DNA of 48,436 nt, from assembly GCA_031082125.1 (NCBI GenBank), contig JAVHLM010000044.1, forward strand, positions 1 to 48,436, in the 5' to 3' direction. This stretch comes from Candidatus Eremiobacterota bacterium. Its GTDB lineage: Bacteria; Vulcanimicrobiota; CADAWZ01; Ess09-12. Position 1 is the stretch's first letter. The number at the start of each line of letters is the position of its first letter. A model generated the notes under the pieces. That model made no database searches, was not told the DNA's origin, and was given only the letters and a program-made list of their open reading frames with translations. Below are positions 6,622 to 16,821 of the stretch, piece by piece. A program made the translations under genes and the position numbers.

Positions 6622-9600
6622 TCATTTCTTCGGCACATATATTACACGGCATTTCTTTGCCAGCCTGGTTTTGCTTGATTTGCCAGGTTCTGGCGGGTAA
6701 AACATATCGAGTCCCCTTCCAAGAATGACTTGCCATTTTTCCGTTTCAATCGAGCGATCATGCAGAGTCTGCTCAAAAGTAAAGGACAATTCTATTCCTC
6801 TATCCTTCAGCTTTTTCTTCAACTCTGAGAGCCGTTTTCGCGATTCCTTTTCTTGTGAAAGACCATAGGGCTCCTGTGATTCATAGGTCGTAATTAATTC
6901 CACCATAGCATTGTGTGGTAGTTTGACTGAGCTGAGCAGATCCTCGAGATTTCTTACTTGATAATCCAGTCTGATATAGGGATCCAAGATCTTTATCCAC
7001 TTTTCATTATTGAGAATAGGGCCAAACAGCTTTAGATAAGTGATATCGGCTTGGCTGTCCTCAATATCAGTTATATTAAAGCCTTCCCTTTTCGAAGCGG
7101 CAAAGGATGAGGCTGATATTGGCTTAGCTCCGCTCATGCATTTCTCTATAAGCTCAATAGCTCTTTTTACGACGACTGAATCAAGATTATAAACAAGACG
7201 CTTTGATTCCAGGGCAGATGATAAGACAAGAGGCTCGCCTATTGAAGCTATTGACATTTTATCATCCCCACCTTTATCGATTGCCAGTTGCCATCCAGTT
7301 GAGGGCGCTTGCGATATTTTGTGGAGCTTGACTCCTGATTCAATGAGATCGAGAAGACCCTTCACGGATAATAGATTATGCTCATTTATCTCGGAGAGTT
7401 CGGGAATCTGGCTGATTCCTATTTCAATTTTGATTCCGGCCATTCTTTCTTTTTTGAGTTCAGCAAGGAATCTCGCCCATGGTATACCATGGGGGACCTC
7501 GTCATTATCGCATGTACCTGCTATCGCAATTATCCTTTGGGAATTTCGGAGCTTTCTTTGAAGCCACTCTGTATTGTGTGCTCCGCAAAACCTAGATGTA
7601 CCTTTTTCGTATTCAACAAGCAGGCCTTTTTCCTGTGCGCTATTGAGGATTATGAGGTGATCAAGATAGGGTTGTATGAGCCTTTTATCGAGCATGATAT
7701 GCTCTGATTGATTTTCATAAGAGCGGAGGCACTTATAACAGGATTTCTCGCATTGACAACCATCGAGAATGCTCCGCGCTGTTGTAAGTATATTTAGAGC
7801 TTGTGCCGCTATTTTACGCACATATCCAGCTCCACCAGGGACATTATCATAAAGAACAATTTGAAAATTCACAATTCCGTCTATTTTGATACTTCTTACG
7901 AAACCACTGAGCTCACCCGATTCAGCGCCAACTACTGCCTGAGCGGCTTCAATCAATGCCGCCTTAAGGCTTGTGAAAAACTCAGGTGCTTTTATCTCAC
8001 AACCTGGAAGATTTATCAAAAGAACATCTGTCTGAAATTGATGCCCGAGGTGAAATCTGGTCGAGTTACCACCACAGCTTTGCCTTCTATTATGGAGAAT
8101 TCTGTGTTCTTCAAAGGAGGATTTGTTGGTAGGCGCATGCCAGTGTCCGCAGGATCGGCATAACATAAAACCGCTTCCCCCTTCCTCAGAAAGGCCGTTG
8201 TTGACAATAAGGATTTCTCCTTTTCTCATATACTCAAATTCAACGCCCTCAGCTTGGAATTTCTGCATATCCTCGGAAGTACCTGCAAGATAAGTATTCG
8301 AAACATAAAAGGCTCTCTTTCGATATTCTTCATCTGAACCGATGGCTTCTGCTCTCTCTGCCATAAATGAAGTGGCAAAAAGAATTGGAAAATCCCTGGG
8401 TAAAAGAGCTTCTTTGCAGAAAGGGCAGACAGTTTTTGAGAGATCGAAAGAAAGAAAATCGCATGTTTCACATTTTCGATATACTTTATTGAGATCGGGG
8501 ACTGGGGCACGATGAAAGTCGAGCCCGATAACCTGGTATTTCTTTCCATCCATATAGATCGTATTCCCGGGGGCGTATTCATAGATAGCCATCTCGAGGC
8601 TGCGAAAAATAGGTTTCTTGACCTCATCTTTGGCAACGAGCCGTCCTGAATCTGAGGGGAATGCATAGCTGGGCAGAAAGCCTGTGTTTGATAGGTATGA
8701 AAGGGGATAATTCCCGTCAATCTGATCGAGCAACTTGTAGAGATGTGCCTCCCGCTCAGAAAGCTCTGCCGCTCGCTTCGGATTTGTTCGACTGATTCTT
8801 ACCTTTTCAGTGCTCAGCTCAAGTACATCCGAAAATAACGCCTCCCTCTCCAGAATCCAGGGGCTAAATGCCTCAATGAGATGTGAGTAAAAATCATCAA
8901 CCAAGGCACCTATTTCTTTGGCATCAATCCATTGGATGCCCTTTTCCTTTCTATCTTTTTCAAAAGCCTTCATAACAGCATCAATAATTTCTTTTCTTCG
9001 AATTTGAACTTCTTTTTCAATCTCCGGAAATGCGAAATCTTTCTCGCTTTCTGAGAGAAGCTGACCGAGTGTATCCTTGAATTGAAAATCAAGTTTTTCA
9101 AGAATGAGAGAATTAATTTGCCGCTTGACAATGCGCTCATTCTCTATTGTAAACTCTGGGGGATCAATTTCTCCCGATATCATATCTGATGGTCTTTCAA
9201 AAAAATATGTATCGTGAGCCCTATCGAGGGCATAGGTATTTATCAGAGAAATGCGCTCTTTTCGGCCTGCTCTCCCGCTTCGCTGAGCATAATTTGCGGG
9301 ACCAGGGGGAACATTTCGCATAAAAACACTTGGCAGATCGCCTATATCCACACCCATCTCCATTGTTGGTGTGCAGACAAGGATATCTGATGCGCCACTT
9401 TTAAAAGATCGTTCTATCTGAATTCTACGTGTACCAGAGAGCTGCGCAGAGTGCTCATTCGATATCATCCGGAAAGGCTCTTTATGCATATATACATCAA
9501 CATAATAATTCATAAGGGGATCTGGTTGGTAATTCTCCAGCCTTCCTGAACAACGCCAGCGCGGACAGATACCACGAACAGAATGACTTGTCACGGAACT

Positions 9601-12522
9601 GCAGTTATTGCATCTAAAAAGCTCATCTGGAATCGTAAGCATTATCCTCTGATGATTGACCATGGTAACCTGACGAGTTGATTTTTCGTTTCCAATCTCA
9701 ACTTTAATGATAAAACCCTGATTATAAAGGAACTCGAGCCAATCTTGAAGTGCTTCAGGTGAGCGCTCCTTGCCAACTACCTTAGCCGCAAGATTGAGAA
9801 GCGCTGTCTCTCCTCCTGTAATTGAGAGAAATCCAAATACTCTATAAGGTTGTTTTTCACTGCTTATTTTATGATTGCAATAACCTACTGGCAGATTTGA
9901 TCGGCCGAAAAGATTTCTTTCGTTTTCCATGGGTCTTAGCAACATTGGATGTGAAAGAGCTCTTTTGAAACGCATTTCATCCAATATCAAGGCAAGGAGA
10001 TTATGGAGCTCTACACCATTAAGTTTCCATTTTCTTTGTAGATCTTCCGCGATGTGGGCTAATTCCTTCAACATCTCTTTCTCTTTATAGTAGAGGACAG
10101 CGATTAAGCCAATACCCTCAAGACTGGTCCTTCGAGAGCCGGGTTTTGCGATTTCGGAAAGCATGACCATTTGAATATCGGCATGTTCAACAGCCACATC
10201 ATCCGGATTTTCAGGTTTGCGAATGTTATAGCTGAGCTGCCCCCCTTCTTCTCGCGTGGGCTTGGGACAATAGATTTGATATTGGAGCCTTCGTTTATAA
10301 AGCAGTTGCTGCAAGCGCTCGAAGCTTACAGGATCTCCATTGTGAGCGTCCAATTCATTGCGCAATACCTGGTATATAAGTTGCCGGCCGGTAAAATGAG
10401 AATGCTTGAGATTGAGATATGCAGCTTGAAAGGCCGTATCCTGTCGATTATCGCAGAAGATCAATAATTTTCGCTGTTCAGAAGTGAGATGTTGAAATAT
10501 ACCCTCCACCAAAATGTTGATACCAACCATTGTTGCAGAACGAAGTGGTGTCACAACTTCCATTCCCCCGCCATATATGCCTTCGCATGCGGGGCACTTA
10601 TGTATTGGGCCAAAATAGGCTTTGGGTTTCCTAATTACCCGCGCGCTTTCTGCGACGGCATTGTTATTCCTGCAATCACATGCTACAGGGCCTTTCACAT
10701 AGAGCGTTCCACAGCAGGGACAATAGTGTGCTGTGAACTCTGAGGTATCTTCATCAGCCTGGTTATCACCTTCATCTTCTCCAGTCTCTTTTCTTTCATA
10801 GAGATGATAGGTTAAATGAATGGGCTTGCTATCTTTTTGCTGTTCATCAACTAATTTCACCCATAACGGGATTACATTTGATTTTTTCGATTTTCTGCCT
10901 TTTCTTGTGGGTTCCTGATCCTCGACCAGCTCTTCTCCAGGAAAGGCGCGATAAAAGTCCTGACCACAGTTCCTGCAGACTTCAAGGGGGAGACAACGGG
11001 CACCACAGTTTGAACAGCTATCTACATATTCAGTGTGAAGCATTGCACATTCATCATTGGTGCAACGATATATTCCCTGGATTCCTCTCCAGAAAATATG
11101 AACTTTGGGTCTGATAAGAGGTTGGCCATTAAATTTTGCTTTTGCGCCCAGCAGCAGATATGCTTCGACTTCTCTCCTGAGATAGGTTTCGTCATTGCCA
11201 GCTCTCATTGCATCGTCTGCAAATCTTTTTTCCTGTTGATATCCTTTATCAATGTTCCCTCCGGTGCCAAGAAATCTTGTCACTTCATCGAGAGAGCGTG
11301 GTTCATTGAGCAGTTCTTGAATTGAATGAAAGAGCATATTATCTGCGAGTATTCTTCCCAGAAATTCAGCCGGCGCATCAATGCCTTTCTTGTCGGTTGT
11401 CTCCATGGCGGTCAGTACGACTGAATCAGGTGCGATATAGTCCATGCAAAAGTCATATACTAGATCGATATTTGAAAGATCGCGAAGCTTGCGAATATCC
11501 TCTTCTTCTATTGCCGGTGCGGGCGGCATATATGGCTGAGTTGGTTGCTGAAGTGCCTGGTATTGTTCGATACATATATGTCCCGGCAAGAACAATTCGC
11601 CAAACAATTCTGATGCAAAATCTGCCACTGGTTGAGAATCTTTGCCTTTTACTGTTGCGCTTGTGCCGATGCACAGCAGCTTTCCTTCAATTTTATTTAC
11701 ATGCTCTTTAAGCCTGCGTATGAGACAGGCCACTTCAATACCCCTGGCCCCCTGGTAAGTGTGGATTTCATCGAGAACAAGAAAGCGTAGTCTCTCATCA
11801 AAGAGCACCCTGTCTAATTTCCTCAGTAGCAAATATTCCAGCATCGAGTAGTTCGTCATCAGAATGTTGGGTAGTGTCTTCGCATTCCTTATATCCTTGC
11901 GATACCATATCGCCTCTTCGCACAATCCCTGGGGTCGTCTTTCTTTATTGTGCCTATCGGCATCAGATTCGTCTTCCGGTGTGTCGCCTGTATAGCGGGC
12001 GAGTGTCACTTGAGTGCCAGCAAGATATCGTGTAAAGCGTTCGTATTGATCATTTGCAAGTGCATTCATGGGGTAGAGGATCAAAGCTTTGATGCCAGGG
12101 CCTGGATTCTGCAGGCAATAATTCAGTATGGGAAGGAAAAATGCTTCTGTCTTTCCTGAGCCTGTACCGCTGGAAATTATAGTATTGTTTCCTGCCAATA
12201 TCTGTTCTATGGCGGTCTGTTGATGTGAGTAGAGCACCCATTCACCAAATGGAGGGTATTTCTCGCCTTTCTCATCAACATATGAGCTTGCCTCAAGGAG
12301 CTTCTTATTGAGGTCGAGTTTCTTCTGCTGTTTGGCTAAGCTTTCACCGGCGAGCTCATAGGGCCGCTGTAACGATAAATAGGGACCGCGCCAGAGAAGA
12401 TTTTCCTGATCGATAAGTGAATGCAGATCTTCGCGTAGCTTAACATCTGCCACGGGGAATGCTGTCTTGATATAGTTCTTGTAATTTGCCTTTACGCGCT
12501 CGACGATTTCTAGAGGTTGCAT
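6622..12522 (-). CDS. DISARM/Druantia-like giant DEAD helicase with DUF1998 and MITD1-like C-terminal domain
   Basis: This is a 1966-residue superfamily-2 helicase. The ATP-binding loop is GTGSGKT (119-125), motif II is DEIH (251-254), motif III is SAT (288-290) and motif VI is QRSGRAGR (1080-1087). Cysteine clusters (CRNCGQDF type) lie between the RecA lobes. The DUF1998 end has four cysteines at 1589, 1591, 1595 and 1598 (CQCEKSCYKCLRSY). This combination is known from YprA/MrfA-type helicases, from Druantia DruE and, as two proteins, from DISARM DrmA and DrmB. Residues about 1827-1945 look like the phospholipase-D-like C-terminus of MITD1 (HDRSI, then ILGRGLDMF). The ATG at 12522 follows GCGAGG. 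It is the last gene of the operon, 33 bp after the methylase. A role in phage DNA recognition or translocation is inferred from relatives. Confidence 0.85.
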   Translation of the reverse strand: MQPLEIVERVKANYKNYIKTAFPVADVKLREDLHSLIDQENLLWRGPYLSLQRPYELAGESLAKQQKKLDLNKKLLEASSYVDEKGEKYPPFGEWVLYSHQQTAIEQILAGNNTIISSGTGSGKTEAFFLPILNYCLQNPGPGIKALILYPMNALANDQYERFTRYLAGTQVTLARYTGDTPEDESDADRHNKERRPQGLCEEAIWYRKDIRNAKTLPNILMTNYSMLEYLLLRKLDRVLFDERLRFLVLDEIHTYQGARGIEVACLIRRLKEHVNKIEGKLLCIGTSATVKGKDSQPVADFASELFGELFLPGHICIEQYQALQQPTQPYMPPAPAIEEEDIRKLRDLSNIDLVYDFCMDYIAPDSVVLTAMETTDKKGIDAPAEFLGRILADNMLFHSIQELLNEPRSLDEVTRFLGTGGNIDKGYQQEKRFADDAMRAGNDETYLRREVEAYLLLGAKAKFNGQPLIRPKVHIFWRGIQGIYRCTNDECAMLHTEYVDSCSNCGARCLPLEVCRNCGQDFYRAFPGEELVEDQEPTRKGRKSKKSNVIPLWVKLVDEQQKDSKPIHLTYHLYERKETGEDEGDNQADEDTSEFTAHYCPCCGTLYVKGPVACDCRNNNAVAESARVIRKPKAYFGPIHKCPACEGIYGGGMEVVTPLRSATMVGINILVEGIFQHLTSEQRKLLIFCDNRQDTAFQAAYLNLKHSHFTGRQLIYQVLRNELDAHNGDPVSFERLQQLLYKRRLQYQIYCPKPTREEGGQLSYNIRKPENPDDVAVEHADIQMVMLSEIAKPGSRRTSLEGIGLIAVLYYKEKEMLKELAHIAEDLQRKWKLNGVELHNLLALILDEMRFKRALSHPMLLRPMENERNLFGRSNLPVGYCNHKISSEKQPYRVFGFLSITGGETALLNLAAKVVGKERSPEALQDWLEFLYNQGFIIKVEIGNEKSTRQVTMVNHQRIMLTIPDELFRCNNCSSVTSHSVRGICPRWRCSGRLENYQPDPLMNYYVDVYMHKEPFRMISNEHSAQLSGTRRIQIERSFKSGASDILVCTPTMEMGVDIGDLPSVFMRNVPPGPANYAQRSGRAGRKERISLINTYALDRAHDTYFFERPSDMISGEIDPPEFTIENERIVKRQINSLILEKLDFQFKDTLGQLLSESEKDFAFPEIEKEVQIRRKEIIDAVMKAFEKDRKEKGIQWIDAKEIGALVDDFYSHLIEAFSPWILEREALFSDVLELSTEKVRISRTNPKRAAELSEREAHLYKLLDQIDGNYPLSYLSNTGFLPSYAFPSDSGRLVAKDEVKKPIFRSLEMAIYEYAPGNTIYMDGKKYQVIGLDFHRAPVPDLNKVYRKCETCDFLSFDLSKTVCPFCKEALLPRDFPILFATSFMAERAEAIGSDEEYRKRAFYVSNTYLAGTSEDMQKFQAEGVEFEYMRKGEILIVNNGLSEEGGSGFMLCRSCGHWHAPTNKSSFEEHRILHNRRQSCGGNSTRFHLGHQFQTDVLLINLPGCEIKAPEFFTSLKAALIEAAQAVVGAESGELSGFVRSIKIDGIVNFQIVLYDNVPGGAGYVRKIAAQALNILTTARSILDGCQCEKSCYKCLRSYENQSEHIMLDKRLIQPYLDHLIILNSAQEKGLLVEYEKGTSRFCGAHNTEWLQRKLRNSQRIIAIAGTCDNDEVPHGIPWARFLAELKKERMAGIKIEIGISQIPELSEINEHNLLSVKGLLDLIESGVKLHKISQAPSTGWQLAIDKGGDDKMSIASIGEPLVLSSALESKRLVYNLDSVVVKRAIELIEKCMSGAKPISASSFAASKREGFNITDIEDSQADITYLKLFGPILNNEKWIKILDPYIRLDYQVRNLEDLLSSVKLPHNAMVELITTYESQEPYGLSQEKESRKRLSELKKKLKDRGIELSFTFEQTLHDRSIETEKWQVILGRGLDMFYPPEPGKSSKTRLAKKCRVIYVPKK

Positions 12523-12555
12523 ATTTGCCTCGCTGCTATTTTAAGCAATTCCAAT

Positions 12556-15500
12556 TCAATCGATACTATTAATAATCTTTCTCTGTTGAGAGTCTAGATT
12601 AAATATGTCCGCCACCAACTCATCTATTTCACATAATTTTTCTGCCAGATGCTTCTTATTTTTTTGATTGAGTTGGGACTTAACTAGAGCCGCTATTGCA
12701 TCTCTTTGGGAATATGCCAAGTCATATGATACTATAGGAATCGAATATAATTGTTCATGTGTGTACCACGGATAAAGTTGATCGAATATTTGATGCTTGT
12801 TTTTCAAATAGAATGCCATTACATTTGATATAAGTTGACCCAAGTAAAAGAAAAGTTCGGATTCTTTGACCTTCATCTTGGGTTTAGCGATATATAGCGA
12901 TTGATCAAAAACAGTATCGTCGGTGAAAAAAGTTGCAATAATTCTCTTTCCAATTATCTTCCTCAAAACAATCCTTGGTCCATCAAAGAAATCCTTTGTT
13001 CGAGATTCGGCCAACCACTCGCCATAAGAGATATATTCATATGACTCAATATGCGATAACATATCAATATCCTGTCCTTTAAAAAAAGGACGATATGTGT
13101 CATCTAGTTTATTTTTTGAATGATATGAACGTTCCTTCTTATCTCTAGTTGTCTGGGGACCATCGCCAAATTTTGATTTTCCATAACCATCGGTCCGATA
13201 TGCATGTACTCCGCGGTTGGTGAAAAACAGCTCTTTAATTACAATATCAGATTTCTTTTCTATCTGCCGAATTATCCTCTCTGCATCAATGGAATAGACC
13301 GTGGGTATGGTTTTCTTGATATTCGAATCAACCACTTCATATGGGATATTGATCTGCTTAATTATCTCACCAATTGCATTCATTGTTTTTATTAAGAAAT
13401 GATCTTTTATTTGATTATGATCTGTTATTAGGATTGCATTCTCTATTGATGCATCTTTAAATGGTGGTTCTGTAAAAATCGTGATTTCTCTTATTAGTCT
13501 ATTGACCGTTATATGATCGCGAAGATCGAAGAAGTACTTATTTCCCAACCATGAATCCGGGGTGATAATGCTAATCATACCTGTGTGCTTGATTATTGAA
13601 AGTGCTCTCTCAATGAAGTAAACATAATAATCAGTTTGATACTCTCCCAGCTTATATTCACGAAAATAATCTTCATTCTTCTGACCTGCACTATAGAGAT
13701 ATGGCGGATTCCCCACTACAGCATCAAATCCCCCGTTCTTTAATCGCCCTCCTTGCTCATCGTACCATACTTCCGGAAATTCTATTTCCCAATGGAAGAA
13801 CCGGTTTACTCGAGCCACTTTTGAGTGTCTGTCTTTTGCAGTTTTTAAGTCCATTATAATGCCCTCATAATCAAAGCATTTTTCACCGAAATAAGTGGCA
13901 GTCCAGATGTCGGCTATGTTCTTGAAATGAATTTTAGTTGCCTCAACGGAGATTTCAAGAGCCTTTTTGACATTGATATCAGCAGAGGTGACCGTCTCTC
14001 GCCTTGATATACTTATGAGATCCGCCACCATGCTTGGCAACCGTTCTTTGAATGACTTCTCAAAAAAGCTTATCTGATTTTTGGGCATCTGCTTTAAATT
14101 GCGTTTCGATTTCTTATCAATAACTGGCAGTTCTCCGAGATCCTTTATCCAGGCACCGATCAATGAATTACCACATTTAAGATGATGATTCAGGAACGAA
14201 AGAGGGCGTGTAGAATCCATTGTAATGAGCCAAAGAGAAAGCTTAGCCAATTCGACAGCCATTGGATTAATATCGACACCATATACACATCTTTCAGCGA
14301 CCCTTCTCTTGTATTGAGTATATTCCTCATCTGTTATGACGCCATCGGCATCTTTGCCTTCCTTTATAAGAGCCTCGCCATAAGCTTTTGCAAGATATTC
14401 CACGGCTGCTACGAGAAAATGGCCTGAACCCATTGCAGGATCGAGGACTTTTAGCTCAAGAATCTCATCAGATGAGAGAGGCACATCCCTCAAATTATTT
14501 TCCCTGTTTTCTCCCTTAATAAGCGGCCCAAGAGTATTTTCTACCATATATTGAACGATATAATCAGGTGTATAGTAAGAACCAGATGATTTTCTCTTTG
14601 ATTCCTTGCCGCCAAATACCAAAATATATTGGTCTTTTTTCTTGAAATCAGTGACTTTACAGTTTTTTGGTGGTTGTGGATATATATGATTATCGCTATA
14701 AGCTTCAAGCCACAACTGGTAATCATGTTTTTCTTTTTCATCAAGTTCTGAAATATTCTTGAATTCTTCATAACTATTCTTCTTAGAGCTCCGCTTTATA
14801 GAAACTTGATCTTCCTTTGTAAGGCACGCAGTATATTCCAGAATCCCCTCATAGATACTGCCCAAATGACGCACATCAAGATCCCTATAGGTGAATTTCT
14901 TGCGCCCTTGGCCTCGCACCTGGCCGGCTCCAACCCTAGTTCTGCTCAAATGATCTATTGCGAGCGAAAGATAACGGTCGCTCATTGCAAATTGTTCAAT
15001 AAAAGCGTGTTGAGCGGGATCAAATAGACCTCCATTAAAGGCAGTAATGGATGATGAGAATCCGTTGTTGATAAGAGAGAAAAGTTCTTTCAGACGCTCC
15101 CATAATAAATAATTTCCTTCGCCGAAGTATTGTGTGAACTGTGGGCTGTCGATCACGCTGATGATCTCATCTCTGATAGATTCTAAGCTGTAAGAAACTC
15201 TATATACTTCATCATCCATTGGGAGCATATCACGGCTTTCGGCATAAAAAAGAAATAATAATCGATACATGAGCACCAGCGATTCTTGATAAACTGCGTT
15301 CAGTAGCTCATCCGAAGAGAGTAAATGCCTCATTTCGATATCAGGCAAGTATTGTTTCCGCCATTTATCTAGTTCTTGCTTATCTAGCCTCCGCAGGTGA
15401 TTCAAGAATCCGTCACCGAGTCTCTCCAACGCCTTATAGACATTACTCTTCAATTCATCGCCAATTTCTTTTCCGTGACGCTGGCTCTCTTCGAGAATCT

Positions 15501-16809
15501 TATCAAGTCGCGTTTTTCCGTTCATATCTTTTTCATCGAAAGAAGAACCTGAAAAAATGCAGAGCATTATGCGAAAGGCGAGAAGGGCATCATTATCTCC
15601 TTTGAAATCTTTTATCGCCTCAAGATCGATTTCGAAAAAACACCGGGGTTTATGCCCTGTAGTCTTATTCAGAAGCCGTAATTGTCTTCCATTCGTGATT
15701 ATTGCCCATGGGACATCTGATTCTATGAGAGCCTGGTGTACGACATCGATGTATGAGCTTTCTTTATAGTCTTCTCCTCTATATACGGCATCGAGAGTCG
15801 ATGACCAAGGAAGTAACCAAATAAGACAAGCGATGTGCTTCCCTGTGTTCTTCCCATCATAAAAGCTTTGGGTCTTGGAACCACCTTCATTCCAATGAAC
15901 GATGTACGCCGGCGTAAATATCGTCTTCTCAGTTGCAATTTTGATTCCAGAAATAGGTTTTATACCCAGGGCTTCGAAGAGGAACGGCTCGCACCAAATT
16001 CTGCCTGTGTTTGAATAATCTGCATCTTTCAATGAGTCTTCATTCTCCTTGAAGCTTCGTGAGATCTTCTTCATTTTCTCCTTAGATGTCGTCTCCGGAA
16101 ATGAACCCAAGTGAGCTTCTTCAAGAAGGTTTTCGATATAATAGTCTGAAAAGAAACTATCAGAATTGTTCATGAAAGGCCACAAATATGCAATATAGAG
16201 CTCCGTCTTTCCAGTCGTTCCTTGTATCGGATGGCTTATAATAGTCTCAATAGCTGCTTCGGCAAGCATGATAAAATATGGTGATGCTAGTTCAAAAACA
16301 TGTCTTATATGAATACTTGACGGATTATAAGTGGGATGGGATATTACATTACGTAGATCGCGCGCAATAGTAAATACATAATTGCAGGCTTTTTCAGGTG
16401 TAAGGTCCGGTTTCTTCAACCATATTTCTGCGCATTGTTTAGAATCACGGTATTTTTGTAATTCATTATTGTAAAGGACGGTCTTTTCAGCCTCAAGCAG
16501 TCTTTTAAGTAATTCCATAGGCATATTCTTGGCAATTTTTCTTACTGAAGGCGAATCCTCAAGATGGCCAACAAATTTGAAATATGTCTTGTTCTCATCA
16601 TCGCCCTTTACATGGGCACTTAAAGAAAGGTTATAAATGGCGCTCCAGGCGCATCGAAAAACCTCAACTTCGTTTTGTGTTCTATTTGAATTATCTATGT
16701 GATTTATTGCTTTTCGTAGCCCGCTGTACCACCTGCACGAGGCAGGATAATTCCTTGCCTCTTGCTCCCGGCGCATTATAGAATTTAATTTTTCTTTATA
16801 TACTAACAT
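12556..16809 (-). CDS. DrmMI-like N6-adenine DNA methyltransferase with HEPN-like N-terminus
   Basis: The 1417-residue protein is an Eco57I/type IIG-style adenine methylase. SGSYYTPDYIVQYMVENTLG leads into motif I DPAMGSG (790-796), and motif IV is NPPY (1034-1037). The last 350 residues look like a target-recognition region. No PD-(D/E)XK nuclease motif is evident. Residues about 50-190 contain an FxxxW helix (FRCAWSAIYN) and RNVISH (153-158), the Rx4H signature of HEPN ribonuclease-like domains. PWAIITNGRQLRLLNK (367-382) is common in large type IIG-like enzymes. In DISARM the methylase marks host DNA as self. GAGGGGGG precedes the ATG at 16809, 12 bp after the SNF2 gene. Confidence 0.85.
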   Translation of the reverse strand: MLVYKEKLNSIMRREQEARNYPASCRWYSGLRKAINHIDNSNRTQNEVEVFRCAWSAIYNLSLSAHVKGDDENKTYFKFVGHLEDSPSVRKIAKNMPMELLKRLLEAEKTVLYNNELQKYRDSKQCAEIWLKKPDLTPEKACNYVFTIARDLRNVISHPTYNPSSIHIRHVFELASPYFIMLAEAAIETIISHPIQGTTGKTELYIAYLWPFMNNSDSFFSDYYIENLLEEAHLGSFPETTSKEKMKKISRSFKENEDSLKDADYSNTGRIWCEPFLFEALGIKPISGIKIATEKTIFTPAYIVHWNEGGSKTQSFYDGKNTGKHIACLIWLLPWSSTLDAVYRGEDYKESSYIDVVHQALIESDVPWAIITNGRQLRLLNKTTGHKPRCFFEIDLEAIKDFKGDNDALLAFRIMLCIFSGSSFDEKDMNGKTRLDKILEESQRHGKEIGDELKSNVYKALERLGDGFLNHLRRLDKQELDKWRKQYLPDIEMRHLLSSDELLNAVYQESLVLMYRLLFLFYAESRDMLPMDDEVYRVSYSLESIRDEIISVIDSPQFTQYFGEGNYLLWERLKELFSLINNGFSSSITAFNGGLFDPAQHAFIEQFAMSDRYLSLAIDHLSRTRVGAGQVRGQGRKKFTYRDLDVRHLGSIYEGILEYTACLTKEDQVSIKRSSKKNSYEEFKNISELDEKEKHDYQLWLEAYSDNHIYPQPPKNCKVTDFKKKDQYILVFGGKESKRKSSGSYYTPDYIVQYMVENTLGPLIKGENRENNLRDVPLSSDEILELKVLDPAMGSGHFLVAAVEYLAKAYGEALIKEGKDADGVITDEEYTQYKRRVAERCVYGVDINPMAVELAKLSLWLITMDSTRPLSFLNHHLKCGNSLIGAWIKDLGELPVIDKKSKRNLKQMPKNQISFFEKSFKERLPSMVADLISISRRETVTSADINVKKALEISVEATKIHFKNIADIWTATYFGEKCFDYEGIIMDLKTAKDRHSKVARVNRFFHWEIEFPEVWYDEQGGRLKNGGFDAVVGNPPYLYSAGQKNEDYFREYKLGEYQTDYYVYFIERALSIIKHTGMISIITPDSWLGNKYFFDLRDHITVNRLIREITIFTEPPFKDASIENAILITDHNQIKDHFLIKTMNAIGEIIKQINIPYEVVDSNIKKTIPTVYSIDAERIIRQIEKKSDIVIKELFFTNRGVHAYRTDGYGKSKFGDGPQTTRDKKERSYHSKNKLDDTYRPFFKGQDIDMLSHIESYEYISYGEWLAESRTKDFFDGPRIVLRKIIGKRIIATFFTDDTVFDQSLYIAKPKMKVKESELFFYLGQLISNVMAFYLKNKHQIFDQLYPWYTHEQLYSIPIVSYDLAYSQRDAIAALVKSQLNQKNKKHLAEKLCEIDELVADIFNLDSQQRKIINSID

Positions 16810-16821
16810 CTAGTTCCCCCC

